Assembly (NCBI RefSeq): GCF_040783975.1
Contig: NZ_CP160631.1
Span: 496,001 to 560,000, forward strand
Direction of reading: 5' to 3'
DNA length: 64,000 bases
From: Pantoea sp. Ep11b
Lineage (GTDB): Bacteria; Pseudomonadota; Gammaproteobacteria; Enterobacterales; Enterobacteriaceae
Part shown: positions 25,985-36,000 of the stretch, in pieces
Layout: every line of letters begins with the position of its first letter
How positions within the stretch are numbered: position 1 is the stretch's first letter
Translations under genes and position numbers: made by a program
Notes under the pieces: generated by a model
The model's database searches: none
What the model was told of the DNA's origin: nothing
Seen by the model: the letters and a program-made list of their open reading frames with translations, nothing else

Positions 25985-26557
25985 AGGTGTGCGGCCTGTG
26001 CGCAGAACGCTTTTAGCGCACAGGCCAGCGGCGATACTGACGCGGTTCCCCCGGCCTGAGGCTCCATTCTGGAGCCTTTTTTTATCTCAACTCAGCGGCA
26101 GGCCGCATCACAGGCGGATCGGCGGTGGCGCTGTAACGATGCCGCTCACTCTTTTCTTTAACACGGCTCACCTGATTTTTTTTCGGCTGAGGCTTAACCA
26201 GAAAAAAGATAAATACTTTCAATCCCTCAGCAACATGCTTCGCTTTAATTGCGGCCTGCCGCAGGCTTATTTCTTTTTCTGAAGAGATTTCTGTCGGTCT
26301 GTCTGGCTGTGCCAGCCGTTAACAGAACAGACAATTCTTAAAAATTATTAAAATAGTACTGACAGATTTAACTTAAGAAATAATTATTAATTGTCAGGAT
26401 TAATATGCCGATAATGGCTATGTCTGGTTGAATAAGAATCTTTATGATTAAACAATTTTATTGAATTTGCTTTTTTTGTAATCAGATTTTTCTGACCATT
26501 ATTAAACGGATATGCTATATTCCGGGAAAATTTCCCCTTTGTGGCAGGCCATGACTC
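25985..26557. other. dppF-bcsO intergenic region
   Basis: 573 nt without a gene. It has the dpp terminator (26060-26083) and then a stretch that becomes strongly AT-rich from about 26150 to 26540, which must hold the promoter of cellulose operon I. In E. coli this interval holds ldrD and yhjV; neither is present. Confidence 0.65.
26060..26083 (+). terminator. Rho-independent terminator of dppABCDF
   Basis: GGCTCC / GGAGCC with a 5-nt loop followed by seven T, about 75 nt after the dppF stop. Confidence 0.88.
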
Positions 26558-27166
26558 ATGAAGAATAATTACGATGATTTGCAGCGTTTTAAAGAGAAAA
26601 CGCAGACGCTCGACATCGATTTTAAAGATATGTCTGGCCAGGCGCAGGAAGCGGCAGAACACAGCAAGTGGGCGCTGATTCGTCAGCTGGCGAAAGAGGA
26701 AAATCAGACCCCTTTTAGCGGCGGCCAGCGTATTGACCTGCCGCAACCTCAACCGCTGCGCGGTGATGAGTTTACGGCACCGCCACCGGAGGCGCCGCCT
26801 CGCCACGCCTCGCTCAGCGCGCAACCGGCCCTGGCGGCTGGCACGTCGATCCTTGAGAGCCTTTCAGGCAGCGCGATGCCCGCGCCCGCCAGAGCGGAAA
26901 ATCACGCGGCGTCGCTCTTTCCGCCGCCGCCGCCGTCACACCCTGTGGCTCCGCCGCAGGAGGCAGCGCGCGTTGCGCCGGTCCGTGCCGCCACGCTCAT
27001 CGCGCCTCAGCCCGCGACGGTCGCTGCAGCGCAGCCCGCACTGCCACCGGCCGCATCCGCTTCTGAACCGGGGCGCTTTGGTGCGCTGTTCCGCCCGCGT
27101 GAGACTCAGTTGCCAAAAGAAACCTTACTCAAACCGCTACTGGAGAAGATTGCGCTATGCCGTTAG
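26558..27166 (+). CDS. bcsO: Proline-rich cellulose biosynthesis accessory protein (BcsO-like)
   Basis: 202 aa from ATG 26558. A short structured N-terminus (MKNNYDDLQRFKEKTQTLDIDFKDMS) is followed by a long Pro/Ala-rich, probably disordered stretch (about residues 60-180, with PPPPPS runs) and a conserved-looking C-terminal tail (GRFGALFRPRETQLPKETLL). There is no signal peptide, so it should be cytosolic. Proline-rich BcsO/BcsP/BcsH proteins accompany BcsD in type I cellulose systems and are thought to scaffold it; BcsO is the best fit but BcsP is possible. First gene of operon I; its stop overlaps bcsQ by 10 nt. Confidence 0.7.
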   Translation: MKNNYDDLQRFKEKTQTLDIDFKDMSGQAQEAAEHSKWALIRQLAKEENQTPFSGGQRIDLPQPQPLRGDEFTAPPPEAPPRHASLSAQPALAAGTSILESLSGSAMPAPARAENHAASLFPPPPPSHPVAPPQEAARVAPVRAATLIAPQPATVAAAQPALPPAASASEPGRFGALFRPRETQLPKETLLKPLLEKIALCR

Positions 27167-27960
27167 TTTGTGTGTGCTCGCCGAAGGGAGGCGTGGGAAA
27201 AACGACGCTGGCGGCGAATCTGGCCTGGAGCCTGGCGCGATCCGGTAGCAAAGTGCTGGCCATCGATTTTGATGTGCAGAATGCACTGCGTCTTCACTTT
27301 GGTGTGCCGCTTAATGATGGCCGCGGCTTTGTGGCGCGTTCAGAAGAGCAGGCGGACTGGAGTCAGTCGATTCTCACCACCGGCGGCAATATCTTTGTTC
27401 TGCCTTATGGCGACGTCACGGAGCCGCAGCGCGAACGGTTTGAAGAGAACCTGATGAAAGATCCCCACTTCATTAAGCGCGGCCTGGACACGGTGCTGAA
27501 CTATCCGGGTCTGGTGATTGTGGCCGATTTTCCGCCTGGCCCGGGTCCCGCCCTTAAAGCGATGACGGCGCTTGCCGATATGCATTTAGTGGTGATGTTA
27601 GCGGATACCGCCTCTGTGTCGTTATTACCGCAGATTGAAGAGAACCGGATGATTGGTAAACCGCTTAATAATAAGCAGGGGCACCACTTTATTCTGAATC
27701 AGTGCGATAACCGGCGGAATATTAACCGCGATGTCACCGCATTTATGCAGCAGCGGCTGGGCGATAATTTACTGGGCGTGGTTCACCGTGATGAAAGTGT
27801 GGGTGAAGCCAATGCCTCTCAGCAGTCGGTTTATGATTTCAGCCCCGCGTCGGCGGCCGCATTTGATATTGAACTGATCGCCAGACGCGTCAGCAGCATT
27901 CTGAATATCACCGTCGGTAATGGTGAAGTGCAGGCCTCTATCCGCACCAGCCACTATTAA
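27157..27960 (+). CDS. bcsQ: Cellulose biosynthesis ATPase BcsQ (operon I)
   Basis: 267 aa, MinD/ParA-like SIMIBI ATPase. It has the deviant Walker A CSPKGGVGKTTLAANLAW with the signature Lys, and the switch region IVADFPPGPG. BcsQ proteins help place or assemble the cellulose machinery, as part of the BcsRQ complex in E. coli. This copy is only distantly similar to the operon II copy (239 aa), which lacks the Walker A lysines. It follows bcsO with overlap and precedes bcsA by 49 nt. Confidence 0.9.
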   Translation: MPLVCVCSPKGGVGKTTLAANLAWSLARSGSKVLAIDFDVQNALRLHFGVPLNDGRGFVARSEEQADWSQSILTTGGNIFVLPYGDVTEPQRERFEENLMKDPHFIKRGLDTVLNYPGLVIVADFPPGPGPALKAMTALADMHLVVMLADTASVSLLPQIEENRMIGKPLNNKQGHHFILNQCDNRRNINRDVTAFMQQRLGDNLLGVVHRDESVGEANASQQSVYDFSPASAAAFDIELIARRVSSILNITVGNGEVQASIRTSHY

Positions 27961-28009
27961 CCGGCTTCGGCCAGGTGGCTGACTTACACAGCTCTTCTCA
28001 GGGTGACTC

Positions 28010-30121
28010 ATGAGTAAAATCGGGTTTTACCTGCTGCTGCTGGTGCTTGCACCTGTCGCTGCGGTGATCATCATTACGCCAATGGATAGCCAGAAACAGT
28101 ATATTTTTGGCCTGATCAGTATTGGCATGATGTTTTTATTGGGCTTCAGCAAGAGCCGAAAAATAACGGTGGTGATGGTTATTCTCTCCGCCTTAATGTC
28201 CAGCCGCTATATCTGGTGGCGGACAACGGAGACGCTGCATTTTAATTCCGAGGTCGAAGCACTCCTGGGAATCGGCTTATATCTGGCGGAACTTTACGTC
28301 TGGCTGATCTTAATTCTCGGCTTCCTGCAGACCACCTGGCCATTAAAACGCACCATCGAACCCTTACCCGATGACATCACGCTGTGGCCGACGGTCGATA
28401 TTTATGTGCCCTCTTATAACGAAAGTCTGGATGTGGTACGCGACACCGTGCTGGCGGCGCAGTGTATTGATTATCCGCGTGACAAACTGAAAGTCTATCT
28501 GCTGGATGATGGCAAGCGCAGCGAATTTGCCCGCTTCGCGGCGGATGTCGGGGTCGGCTACATCACCCGCGACGATAATAAACACGCCAAGGCCGGCAAC
28601 CTCAACCATGCGATGAAGATCACCAAAGGTGAGCTGATCTGCATCTTTGACTGCGACCACGTCGCGACCCGTACTTTCCTGCAGGCGACGGTCGGGCCGT
28701 TCCTGAAAGATCCGAAGCTGGCGCTGCTGCAGACGCCGCACTACTTCTATTCGCCCGATCCCTTTGAGCGCAACCTGCGCGCGGCGCGCAGCATTCCGAA
28801 TGAGGGCGCGCTGTTCTATGGTCCGGTGCAGCAGGGCAATGATAACTGGAACGCCACCTTCTTCTGCGGCTCCTGTGCGGTCATCCGCCGTTCAGCACTG
28901 GAGGAGATTGGCGGCTTTGCGGTCGAAACCGTCACCGAAGATGCGCACACCGCCCTGAAAATGCAGCGCCTGGGCTGGGGCTCCGCCTTTTTATCGATCC
29001 CACTGGCGGCCGGTCTGGCGACCGAGCGTCTCGGCCTGCATATCATCCAGCGTACCCGCTGGGCGCGCGGCATGACGCAGATTTTCCGCGTCGATAACCC
29101 GCTGTTTGGCCGGGGTCTGAAGTGGCAGCAGCGTCTCTGCTATCTCAACGCCATGCTGCACTTCCAGTTCGGCCTGCCGCGCGTCGCCTTCCTGACGGCG
29201 CCGCTGGCTTACCTGCTGTTTAACCTGAATATTATTCACTCCTCGGCGTCGCTGATCTTTGCCTATGTGCTGCCGCACCTGGTGATGTCGCTCTACGTGA
29301 ACTCCCGTATGAATGGCCGTTTCCGTTACACCTTCTGGGGGGAGATCTATGAGACGGTGATGTGCTTCCATCTGGTGATCCCGACTCTGCTGACCCTGCT
29401 GTCGCCGAAACATGGCAAGTTCAACGTGACGGACAAAGGCGGCGTGCTGGACCAGGGCTTCTTCGATTTCCACATCGTGCGTCCGCACGTCATTGTGGCG
29501 CTGCTGCTGAGCATCGGGATCGTGGCGGGCATCGTCCGTGCCACGATGCATGACTATTTTGGCGTCGATCCTTATGTTATTGCGCTCAACGTCGGCTGGG
29601 CGATCTTCAGCCTGATTATCCTGATGGCGGCCATTGCCGTGGCCCGCGAAACCAAGCAGGTGCGTAAAACCATCCGCGTAGAGGTGCAGATCCCGGCGAT
29701 TATCCATTACGCCAGCGGCATCTCATCACGCACCCTGACCAGCAACCTTTCGATGGGGGGCGCGCAGCTCGATGCACCGGACAGCCGCCATGAGTCGGAC
29801 GAGATTGAAGAGATTGATCTGCTGCTGAAATCTGGCGCGATCACCATTCCGGTCAGCAAGATCTCCGGCGATCGCGAGAGCATCCGCCTGCGCTTCGAGG
29901 CGATGCCGCTGGCGCGCCGTCGTGAGCTGGTGCGGGTGGTGCTGGCGCGCGCCGATGCCTGGATCCAGCCGGAGTATAAGCAGGATAACCCGCTGATTTC
30001 GCTGGGCACCATTATCCGTACCGTATTTGAGCTGTTCTGGCTGACCTGGAAGGGCCGCCACGATAAACGTAAAAAAGTCGACCCGGTTGCCGCGGCGGCG
30101 AAAGAGGATGGCGCGGCATGA
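28010..30121 (+). CDS. bcsA: Cellulose synthase catalytic subunit BcsA (operon I)
   Basis: 703 aa. It polymerises UDP-glucose into beta-1,4-glucan and moves the chain across the inner membrane. Glycosyltransferase family 2 motifs in order: DDG 166-168, DCD 214-216, TED 309-311 and QRTRW 347-351. Several membrane helices flank the GT domain. A C-terminal PilZ domain has RxxxR (R552-R556) and NLSMGG (579-584), so c-di-GMP binding is expected. It is shorter than operon II BcsA because it lacks the N-terminal extension found in E. coli. The stop overlaps bcsB by 4 nt (ATGA). Confidence 0.97.
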   Translation: MSKIGFYLLLLVLAPVAAVIIITPMDSQKQYIFGLISIGMMFLLGFSKSRKITVVMVILSALMSSRYIWWRTTETLHFNSEVEALLGIGLYLAELYVWLILILGFLQTTWPLKRTIEPLPDDITLWPTVDIYVPSYNESLDVVRDTVLAAQCIDYPRDKLKVYLLDDGKRSEFARFAADVGVGYITRDDNKHAKAGNLNHAMKITKGELICIFDCDHVATRTFLQATVGPFLKDPKLALLQTPHYFYSPDPFERNLRAARSIPNEGALFYGPVQQGNDNWNATFFCGSCAVIRRSALEEIGGFAVETVTEDAHTALKMQRLGWGSAFLSIPLAAGLATERLGLHIIQRTRWARGMTQIFRVDNPLFGRGLKWQQRLCYLNAMLHFQFGLPRVAFLTAPLAYLLFNLNIIHSSASLIFAYVLPHLVMSLYVNSRMNGRFRYTFWGEIYETVMCFHLVIPTLLTLLSPKHGKFNVTDKGGVLDQGFFDFHIVRPHVIVALLLSIGIVAGIVRATMHDYFGVDPYVIALNVGWAIFSLIILMAAIAVARETKQVRKTIRVEVQIPAIIHYASGISSRTLTSNLSMGGAQLDAPDSRHESDEIEEIDLLLKSGAITIPVSKISGDRESIRLRFEAMPLARRRELVRVVLARADAWIQPEYKQDNPLISLGTIIRTVFELFWLTWKGRHDKRKKVDPVAAAAKEDGAA

Positions 30122-33015
30122 AGATCCTGACGCAAACTTTACTGGCGAGTTCGCTGAGCGCCGCGCTGTGGCTGACGCCTGCGGTCGCGGAGACGCCGGT
30201 TGCCGGTGAGAGCAGCAGCGCCGCACCGGTAAACAGCCCGGCCCCGATGCCCCCGGATAGCACCGCCACAGCGCACGCTGACAGTGCAGCCGCCCGCGAG
30301 CCGGTCAACAGCCCGGCACCGCTGCCGTCCGGGGCCGCGGCCACCACGCCGCCAGCCGATACCGCCGTCAGTGCGCCCGCAGAAAATCAGGCACCGGCCA
30401 GTGCGACGCCTGCGTTGACGCCGGTTAACAGTGCGGCCACATTGGCCGCAGATCCAGCGCAGGCCGCGCCGACGGTCAGCGGTGGCGGGACGGCCGCGCC
30501 GTCACTCTCTTCAGCAGCCCCGGCTGCGCAGGCTGCAGAATCTGCACCAGCTTCAGCGCCACAGCGTGCCGCGGCGGAAACCACGCCGGCATCGGCAAAT
30601 CCAGCTTATGCCCCGGCGGGTGAGGCGACCTCCACGCCGCAGGTCAGCGGTGAGGCGGCGTCTGTCGCTGCGCCGGAGGAGAGCAGCGGATCCGTCACTC
30701 AGGATAGCAGTGCGCTGTCCGACGTACCGCCGCCGCAGGGACTGAGCGGTGCCGATCCGGCGCTGGCGGCTGCCGCCAGCGCGGTGCCCTATGCGCCTGG
30801 CCAGACAACCGCTCCGGTAGCGGTGCCGCAGCCGGTGATCGCAGCGGCGATCAATCAGCCCATCAGCAGCACCCTCTCGGTGGCCCAGATGGGCCAGACG
30901 CGCGGCATCACGCTGACCGGAGGGCAGTTACAGTCGGGGATCACCTTTACTCTGCCCAGCGATGAGGTGATCACCAATGCGCGGCTGAATCTGACGCTGC
31001 GCGTGTCCGCCGCGCTGGCCGCCCGTAATACGTCACTGCAGCTGATGCTGAATGGTCAGCCGCTGGGGACGCTGCCGCTGGGCGCCACGGACAGCGACGT
31101 CAGTGACTATGAGCTGGATATTCCGGCAGCGATGGTGGTGTCGTCCAATAACCTCAGTTTTAAGATCAACGATGCGGACAAACTGCTGTGCGAAAAAGAG
31201 AGCGCGCAGCAGTATCAGGTCACGATTCTGCCGAAGACCGCGCTGCACCTTGAGGGACAGCAGCTCAATATCGGTACCAGCCTGCGCAATTTCCCGCGTC
31301 CCTTCCTGGATCCGCAGCGGATGACGGCCTCCGTAGTGACGATGGGCTTCGCCCGTCAGGTCTCGCCGGATGCCGTCAGCGCAGCGGCGCTGGTGGCCTC
31401 CTGGCTCGGCATTCAGAGTGACTATCGCGGCATCCGTTTCCCAGTGGTGCGCGGCGAACTGCCGGAAAATAACGGCATCCTGTTTGGTCATCCCGGCGAT
31501 CGCATCGGCACTCTGACGCTTCCGGCCAGTAACGGCCCGATGCTGCAGCTGGTCGATAACCCCAACAATCCGGTTTACAAGTTACTGCTGGTCGTGGGCA
31601 ATAACGACGATCAGTTGCGTCAGGCGGCCAACCGGCTGACGACGCAGTCGCTGAATACCGATGAGAACCATCTGCTGGTTTCCCCGCAGACCCTCGGAAA
31701 CCGCAAGCCGTACGATGCGCCGCGCTGGATCAACACCGACCGCCCGGTGCGCCTGAGCGAGCTGCTGCGCAAAGATCAGAACCTGACCAGCAGCGGCATC
31801 TGGCATGATGCGCTGCGCGTGAACTTCCGCGCCGCGCCGGATCTGTTTCTGTGGGATGGCAACACGGTGCCGGTTAATCTGCACTATCGCTTCCCCTCCG
31901 AAAGCTGGATCGACGAGGACAATTCGTTCCTGAACGTCATGCTGAATGGCACCTTCCTGCGCAACCTGACGGTGAACAAGGTCGGCCTGCTGGAGAGCGC
32001 CTGGCATCGCCTGGGCGGAGATGCGCGTCAGGAGCAGTATCAGCTTAACCTCGAACCCTATCTGATCTATGGCGACAACCAGCTGGCGCTCTACTTCAAT
32101 ATTAAACCGCGGGCGGATGCGCCCTGCGGCGTGCTGCTGAACAACAATATCAAGAGCCGGATTGAAGAGGATTCGTGGATCGATCTGAGCCATACGCGTC
32201 ACTTCAGCATGCTGCCAAACCTCTCCTACTTTGTGGGGGCGTCATTCCCGTTCTCGCGGCTGGCTGACTTTGGCCAGACCACGCTGCTGCTGCCGGAAAC
32301 GCCCAGCGATGCGGAGCTGTCCACCCTGCTGGACCTGGCCGCGCGGGCGGGTAACGCCACCGGCGTTGCGCTGACGCAGAATCAGGTGCTGTTCGGTCTG
32401 CCCGCTGGCGGCACCCATCTGGCGCGCCTGGCGCAGAGCGATCTGCTGGCGGTCAGCACCACCGGCAACAGCGCCTTTAATCAGGCGATGCTGGCGGCCT
32501 CACCTTACGACGCCACGGGCAACACCTTCGGTGTGAAAGAGCCGGACGCGCTGGAAAAAGTGCGTGGCTGGCTGACCGGCGACTGGAGTCGTCAGCAACT
32601 GGATGCCGATCGTTACTTCTCCTCCAACGAGGCGTGGCGCGGCTTCCTTAGCTATCGCTCGCCGTGGAATCGCGATCGGCTGGTGGTGATGACGGTGGCG
32701 ACCAGCGACGAACAGCTGCTGCGTCTGCACAACGATTTGAGTTCCGCGCAGATCAACGCCGCGGTGCGGGGCGATACGGCGATTATCACCGATGAAAACG
32801 GCATCCGCAGTTTCCGTGTCGGCGCGCAGTTCCCCAGCGGGGAGATGCCCTGGTACATGATGGTGGTGTGGTATGCCAACCAGCACTCGGTGCTGCTGGC
32901 GCTGGCGGCGCTGCTGGTTTCCGCTCTGGTGGGCAGTGGTGCCTGGGTGATGCTGAAGCGACATGCGTCGCGGCGTCTGAACCCCGGTCAGAACCGTGAT
33001 TCCGGCAGGAAGTAA
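30118..33015 (+). CDS. bcsB: Cellulose synthase periplasmic subunit BcsB with long Pro/Ala-rich N-terminus (operon I)
   Basis: 965 aa, about 200 longer than operon II BcsB (763). Signal peptide MKILTQTLLASSLSAALWLTPAVA. Residues ~25-235 are a low-complexity Ala/Pro/Ser region in which PVNSPAPMP, PVNSPAPLP and PVNSAATL recur at intervals of about 30-50 residues. The conserved BcsB body follows, with its two carbohydrate-binding-like and two flavodoxin-like domains (GITLTGGQLQSGITFTLPSDEVI... through VFGLP-like repeats), and a C-terminal membrane anchor (VLLALAALLVSALVGSGAW). BcsB guides the nascent glucan through the periplasm. The extension is unusual. Confidence 0.95.
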   Translation: MKILTQTLLASSLSAALWLTPAVAETPVAGESSSAAPVNSPAPMPPDSTATAHADSAAAREPVNSPAPLPSGAAATTPPADTAVSAPAENQAPASATPALTPVNSAATLAADPAQAAPTVSGGGTAAPSLSSAAPAAQAAESAPASAPQRAAAETTPASANPAYAPAGEATSTPQVSGEAASVAAPEESSGSVTQDSSALSDVPPPQGLSGADPALAAAASAVPYAPGQTTAPVAVPQPVIAAAINQPISSTLSVAQMGQTRGITLTGGQLQSGITFTLPSDEVITNARLNLTLRVSAALAARNTSLQLMLNGQPLGTLPLGATDSDVSDYELDIPAAMVVSSNNLSFKINDADKLLCEKESAQQYQVTILPKTALHLEGQQLNIGTSLRNFPRPFLDPQRMTASVVTMGFARQVSPDAVSAAALVASWLGIQSDYRGIRFPVVRGELPENNGILFGHPGDRIGTLTLPASNGPMLQLVDNPNNPVYKLLLVVGNNDDQLRQAANRLTTQSLNTDENHLLVSPQTLGNRKPYDAPRWINTDRPVRLSELLRKDQNLTSSGIWHDALRVNFRAAPDLFLWDGNTVPVNLHYRFPSESWIDEDNSFLNVMLNGTFLRNLTVNKVGLLESAWHRLGGDARQEQYQLNLEPYLIYGDNQLALYFNIKPRADAPCGVLLNNNIKSRIEEDSWIDLSHTRHFSMLPNLSYFVGASFPFSRLADFGQTTLLLPETPSDAELSTLLDLAARAGNATGVALTQNQVLFGLPAGGTHLARLAQSDLLAVSTTGNSAFNQAMLAASPYDATGNTFGVKEPDALEKVRGWLTGDWSRQQLDADRYFSSNEAWRGFLSYRSPWNRDRLVVMTVATSDEQLLRLHNDLSSAQINAAVRGDTAIITDENGIRSFRVGAQFPSGEMPWYMMVVWYANQHSVLLALAALLVSALVGSGAWVMLKRHASRRLNPGQNRDSGRK

Positions 33016-33026
33016 GGATAATAACA

Positions 33027-36000
33027 ATGAAAAAAAATCTGTTAAGTGCCGGTATCCGCCATGCGCTGCTACTCGGCAGCTCGCTGGCCCTGTCGCAGCC
33101 GCTGCTGGCAGCGGAGAGCACCAACCCGGCGTTGCAGGCGCTGTTTGATCAGGCTTCCTACTGGCATCAGAAAGCGCACGACGATCTGGCGAAAGCCTCG
33201 CTGCAGAAAGTGCTGATGGTGGAGCCAGGCAACACCCAGGCGCTCTACCTGCTGGCGCTCTATTCACAGCAGGGCGGCGACAATGCGGCGGCGGCGCAGT
33301 ATCGCGCCCGTCTGAGCCAGGTTTCCCCCAACGATCCGCATCTCAGCGAGCTGGATAACGCGCGTCAGCTGCAGACCATTCCGCAGGCGCAGCTTTCGCT
33401 GGCGCGTCAGCAGGCGCGCAGCGGCAACATTCCGGCGGCGTTGCAGACCTGGCGCAACACCTTCAGCGGCAATGAGCCGCCCGCCAGCGTCGCGGCGGAA
33501 TATTATCTGACCATGGCGGGCGATCGCACGCTGCTGCCGCAGGCGGTTGAGGCGCTGCGCCAGTTCGCGGCCCAGCATCCGCAGGATACCGGCGCGCAGC
33601 TGGCGCTGGGTAAGGCGTTGACCTATCAGGAGTCGACCCGCCGCCAGGGCATTGAGGTACTGAGTTCGCTGGCGAGTGGCAATCAGGATGCCGATCGCTC
33701 GCTGCGGCAGGCGCTGCTGTGGCTCGGCCCGCAGCCGTCCGATGCGGCGCTCTACCAGACCTGGCAGCAGCGTCACCCGCAGGATTCCGCCGTTATCGAC
33801 TACTACCGTAAAAACGTTGGCGGCGCAGAGAAAGGCGCGGGCTTCAGCGCACTGAACAGCGGTGATGTCGGTGGAGCGCAGGCCAGTTTTGAAAAAGTAC
33901 TGGGGGCCAACCCTCAGGATGCGGATGCCCTAGCGGGCATGGGCTATGTGGCTCAGCGCGCCGGACGCTATCAGGAGGCGGCGGACTATCTGCAGCGTGC
34001 GGCTCAGCTCGGCGGCGACCAGGGGTCATCACGTCAGCAGCAGGCGGACGATGCCCGCTTCTATGCGCGGCTGGCGAGTGCCCAGCAGGCGCTGAAGAGC
34101 GGTGACAGCGCCCAGGCGCTGACGTTAAGCGAACCGCTGATCCAGGCGGAAGGCGAAAAGGGGCTGGCCGCCAGGCTGTTCCGCGCTGACGTGCTGCGTC
34201 GCACTAATCAGCCAGAGCAGGCGGAGCAGCTCTATCGCACCATTCTGCAAAGTGATGCGGATAACCGCAGCGCAAAAGAGGGACTGTTCTACGTGCTGCG
34301 TCAGCAGAACCGCACGGCAGAGGCCAATAGCCTGCTGGGCGCCCTGCCGGAGAGCGTGCGGCAGAGCGTCACGCCGCGTGCTAACGAAGCCGATGTTCTG
34401 CGTCAGCAGGCGAAACGTCAGCTGGCGGCCGGTAACAGCGCGGCGGCCATCACAACGCTGCAGCAGGGCGTGCAGCGCTATCCCACCGATGGCTGGCTGC
34501 GGCTCGATCTGGCGCGGCTCTATCGTCAGCAGGGCGACACGCTGCTGGCCGCCAACGTGATGCAGCCGGTGATGCGCAACGGAGCCAGCATCAGCGAACG
34601 CTACGCGGGCGCGCTTAACGCCAGTGAAAGCGGCGGCTGGCAGCAGGCCAGCGTGCTGCTGGCGCGGATCCCTGCGCAGTCGCAGACGGCGGCGATGCGT
34701 GAGCTGGCGCAGCGGGTGAATTTCAATCTGCAGATGAGCAGCGCCGATCACTATCTGGCGCAGGGCGCCACGACGGCGGCGGCCAACACCCTGAAAGCAC
34801 TGGTGACCAGCCCACCGGCTAACCCGGTGGATGCCGGTAATCTGGCGCAGAAACTGGCACAGGCGGGCGATCTCACCAGCGCCGTGTCGGTGGTACGTAC
34901 CAACCTGCAGCGTGGCGTGCAGGGCAATGCGGGTGACTATGCTGCGCAGATGGCGGTGCTGAATCAGGCCGGGCTCGGCAGCGAGGCGCAGCGTTTCCTC
35001 AGCAATCCGGAGCTGCAGGCCCGCAGCACCCCGACGCAGCTGGCGGGTATCCGCAACGGCTATCTGATCAATGAGGTGGATCGCCTGCGGCAGCAGCGGC
35101 AGTACGCCGCAGCCTACGATAAGCTGATTGGTGCGCTGCAGCAGGATCCGCAGAACCGCGACCTGATGTTCGCCATGGCGCGACTCTATCAGGACGGCAA
35201 AATGAACCGCGACGCGGGCGTGGTGTATGACTACCTGATGACGCAGGATACGCCGACCCAGGATGCGCGCGTCGGCGCCATTAACGTCGCGCTGGCGCAG
35301 AACAATGTGCCACGCGCCAATGAGCTGACCCGTGGCCTGAACAGTACGACCCGGTCGCCGGATCGTCTGCTGCTGCTGGCGCGGGTGGCGGAAGCCAACG
35401 GCGAACATTCGCAGGCGATGGCCTATCTGCGTTCGGCTCGCGGACAGCTGATTGGCCTGCAGGGTGCGCAGCCCGGCAGCGTGCCGACGGTCGGCGGACT
35501 GGCGCTGGCGGATAATCCGTTTATCAACCGCAACACCTCGCCGGTGGGACGTTCACCTTCGGCGTACGGCACCGTCCTGCCGTGGCAGGCGGCACCGGCG
35601 GAGGCGGCACCCCAGGGCGAACCGGCCGCAGGCAGCGAAATCGTGGCCCAGCGCGCGCAGACTCTGCACGATGTCGACACCATGATGGATTCTCTGCAGG
35701 AGAAAACCGGCACCTGGAGTCAGGGCATGGTGCAGGTGCGCGGACGCGATGGCGAGTCGGGCCTGAGCAAGCTGACGGAAGCCAAAGCGCCGCTGACCTT
35801 CTCGACCGTGCCATTTGAAAAGGCCCGCCTGGACTTTACCGCCACGCCGGTCTCCCTGACGGCTGGCAGTGGCGCGGCAGATGCCTGGCGTCGTTTCGGC
35901 ACCAATGCCCTGAGTCAGGGCAACGTGGTGGCTGCAGGCGGTGCGACGGTGAATGACCTGCCGAACGCCACCACCGATTCGCAGACCGCCTCTGGCGTCG

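Noticed and set aside
30190-30825. Frameshift or assembly error as the source of the BcsB extension
   Set aside because: The frame is open from a good signal peptide to the conserved body, starts at an ATGA overlap with bcsA, and the low-complexity region has its own repeated motif.
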